Assembly: GCA_013911715.1 (NCBI GenBank)
Contig: JACEST010000010.1
Span: 1-23,958, forward strand
DNA: 23,958 nucleotides
Origin: Sphingopyxis sp.
GTDB lineage: Bacteria > Pseudomonadota > Alphaproteobacteria > Sphingomonadales > Sphingomonadaceae
Direction of reading: 5' to 3'
The notes beneath the pieces are model-generated. The model had not been told where the DNA came from. It worked only from the letters and a program-made list of their open reading frames with translations, and searched no databases. A program made the translations under genes and the position numbers. Each line of letters opens with the position of its first letter. The stretch's first letter is position 1. Positions 22,784 through 23,958 of this stretch are shown here, one piece after another.

Positions 22784-23871
22784 CGGTCGCGCTCGGCGCA
22801 CGCAGCTATGATGTGGTCATCGCAAGCGGTGTGGTGAAGGAAACCGGCGCGCGCATCGCGCCGCTGCTGAAACGGCCATGGGTGCCGGTGGTGACCGACG
22901 CCACCGTCGCCGCGCTGCATCTGCCCGCGTTGCAGACATCGCTCGATGCTGCGAATATCGCGCACGACATTTTGGTGCTCGATGCGGGCGAAGCAACCAA
23001 GAGCTGGGCTGGGCTCGCCCAGCTGACCGAATGGCTCGTCGCGCGCGGGATCGAGCGCAGCGACCATGTCATTGCACTGGGAGGGGGCGTGATCGGCGAT
23101 CTGGTCGGCTTTGCCGCCAGCATCGTCAAGCGCGGCTGCGGCTTCATCCAGATCCCCACCACCCTGCTGGCGCAGGTCGACAGCAGCGTCGGCGGCAAGA
23201 CCGCGATCAACATCGCGGCGGGCAAGAATATGGTCGGCGCCTTTCACCAGCCTGCACTGGTGCTGGCCGACCCTGCCGTGCTTGCCACGCTGCCGCGCCG
23301 CGACCTCGCGGCGGGCTATGCCGAAGTGGTCAAATATGGCTTGATCGACGACGCCGCGTTCTTCGCCTGGTGCGAAGACCATGGTGCCGCGCTGTTGGCG
23401 GGCGACACGGCGGCGCGCGAACAGGCGATCGCGTACAGCGTTGCCGCCAAAGCACGCATCGTCGCCGCCGACGAGCGCGAAACGCATGATGTGCGCGCGC
23501 TGCTCAACCTGGGCCACACCTTCGGCCACGCCCTCGAAGCCGCGACCGGTTACTCCGAAAAACTGCTGCATGGCGAAGCGGTTGCGGCCGGAATGGCGCT
23601 CGCCTACGCCTTTTCCACCGACGTCGGCCTGTGCCCGCCGGGCGATGCTGCGCGCGTTGCGGCGCATCTGCAAAATGTCGGCCTACCCCAAGACCTCGCC
23701 TCCGCACAGGTGACCGACAACGGCACGGCTCTCGCCGCGCATATGGCGCATGACAAGAAAGCGCGCGGCGGCATGGTCCCGCTCATCCTGGCGCGCGGTA
23801 TCGGGCAGAGCTTTGTCAGCAGCGATTATGGGCTCGAGCGCGTGGCGGCGTTTCTGGATAGGCAGCGCTAG
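22771..23871 (+). CDS. aroB: 3-dehydroquinate synthase
   Basis: AroB converts DAHP to 3-dehydroquinate, using NAD and a divalent metal, in the second step of the shikimate pathway. With the ATG at 22771 the protein has 366 residues, normal for the family. It shows D-A-G-E-A-T-K at 71-77, G-G-G-V-I-G-D at 104-110, and P-T-T-L-L-A-Q-V-D-S-S-V-G-G-K-T at 129-144. The metal ligands are E185 (Y-A-E-V-V-K-Y-G), H249 (N-L-G-H-T-F-G-H) and H267 (L-H-G-E-A). A longer reading frame reaching into aroK is spurious. The 13-bp overlap with aroK implies coupled translation. Confidence 0.96.
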   Translation: MPTVTVALGARSYDVVIASGVVKETGARIAPLLKRPWVPVVTDATVAALHLPALQTSLDAANIAHDILVLDAGEATKSWAGLAQLTEWLVARGIERSDHVIALGGGVIGDLVGFAASIVKRGCGFIQIPTTLLAQVDSSVGGKTAINIAAGKNMVGAFHQPALVLADPAVLATLPRRDLAAGYAEVVKYGLIDDAAFFAWCEDHGAALLAGDTAAREQAIAYSVAAKARIVAADERETHDVRALLNLGHTFGHALEAATGYSEKLLHGEAVAAGMALAYAFSTDVGLCPPGDAARVAAHLQNVGLPQDLASAQVTDNGTALAAHMAHDKKARGGMVPLILARGIGQSFVSSDYGLERVAAFLDRQR

Positions 23872-23890
23872 TCACCTGGAACTGAAGTTC

Positions 23891-23926
23891 ATTATATAAT
23901 ATATTGATGCCTTCTATGGTAGGAGG
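23891..23926 (+). promoter_or_regulatory. AT-rich promoter-like patch and strong ribosome site
   Basis: ATTATATAAT (23891-23900) is a perfect 10-bp palindrome that includes a consensus -10 (TATAAT, 23895-23900). The next bases, up to 23905, are also almost all A and T, in sharp contrast to the GC-rich surroundings. No good -35 is visible. AGGAGG at 23921-23926 precedes an ATG by five bases. Confidence 0.45.
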
Positions 23927-23931
23927 CGGTG

Positions 23932-23958
23932 ATGGCTGGGAAGTTGGCTCGGGGTCGC
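23932..23958 (+). CDS. Start of an unidentified coding sequence, cut by the window end
   Basis: An ATG at 23932 follows a consensus AGGAGG ribosome site with a five-base spacer. Nine codons are visible (M-A-G-K-L-A-R-G-R), basic in character. It runs in the same direction as aroB, 60 bp after its stop. Nothing can be said about function. An AT-rich leader may mean its own promoter or recently acquired DNA. Confidence 0.4.

Overview
The window comes from a GC-rich alphaproteobacterium, most likely a sphingomonad (Sphingopyxis/Sphingomonas type). The pointers are gene content and order (zwf-edd-eda; aroK-aroB divergent from a secreted protein gene, xerD and accA; small Flp pilins) and several palindromic intergenic repeats of kinds I associate with sphingomonads and related alphaproteobacteria. 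Placement below family level is a guess. Gene density is very high. No intergenic gap exceeds about 140 bp, and I see no tRNA, rRNA, CRISPR array, insertion sequence or prophage.

Layout: (1) 1-1452, plus strand: the tail of a probable CaiB/BaiF CoA-transferase and a complete thiolase. A 29-bp inverted repeat stands on each side of the thiolase. (2) 1572-11637, minus strand: a glycerolipid block. In transcription order it holds a HAD-PlsC fusion, a PlsB-type glycerol-3-phosphate acyltransferase, a WS/DGAT acyltransferase, a patatin-like lipase, a monoacylglycerol-lipase-like hydrolase, a membrane-anchored alpha/beta hydrolase, and gpsA. Together they can make glycerol-3-phosphate, acylate it twice, make triacylglycerol or wax ester, and hydrolyse the products. 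(3) 11706-15718, minus strand: Entner-Doudoroff genes zwf, edd and eda. (4) 15836-16264, minus strand: a MutT-type Nudix hydrolase. (5) 16330-16795, plus strand: two tiny Flp-type pilins, closed by a clear terminator. (6) 16887-18419, minus strand: a secreted M48 metalloprotease with a LysM-like tail. (7) 18561-22165, minus strand: accA, xerD and an unrecognised secreted protein. (8) 22220-23871, plus strand: aroK-aroB. An AT-rich promoter-like patch and the start of an unidentified ORF close the window.

How the genes fit together: the Entner-Doudoroff genes yield NADPH, pyruvate and glyceraldehyde-3-phosphate, AccA feeds malonyl-CoA into fatty acid synthesis, GpsA makes the glycerol-3-phosphate backbone, and the acyltransferases build glycerolipid. 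The lipases and the thiolase point to breakdown. The most interesting part is the PlsC-PlsB-WS/DGAT gene set. It resembles the mycobacterial plsB2-plsC-WS/DGAT neighbourhood, and two of its proteins end in similar Lys/Ala/Pro-rich tails finishing in PRKGK. A second theme is the set of at least five different palindromic repeat types in the gaps. Two of these are paired elements whose hairpin stems differ by compensatory changes.
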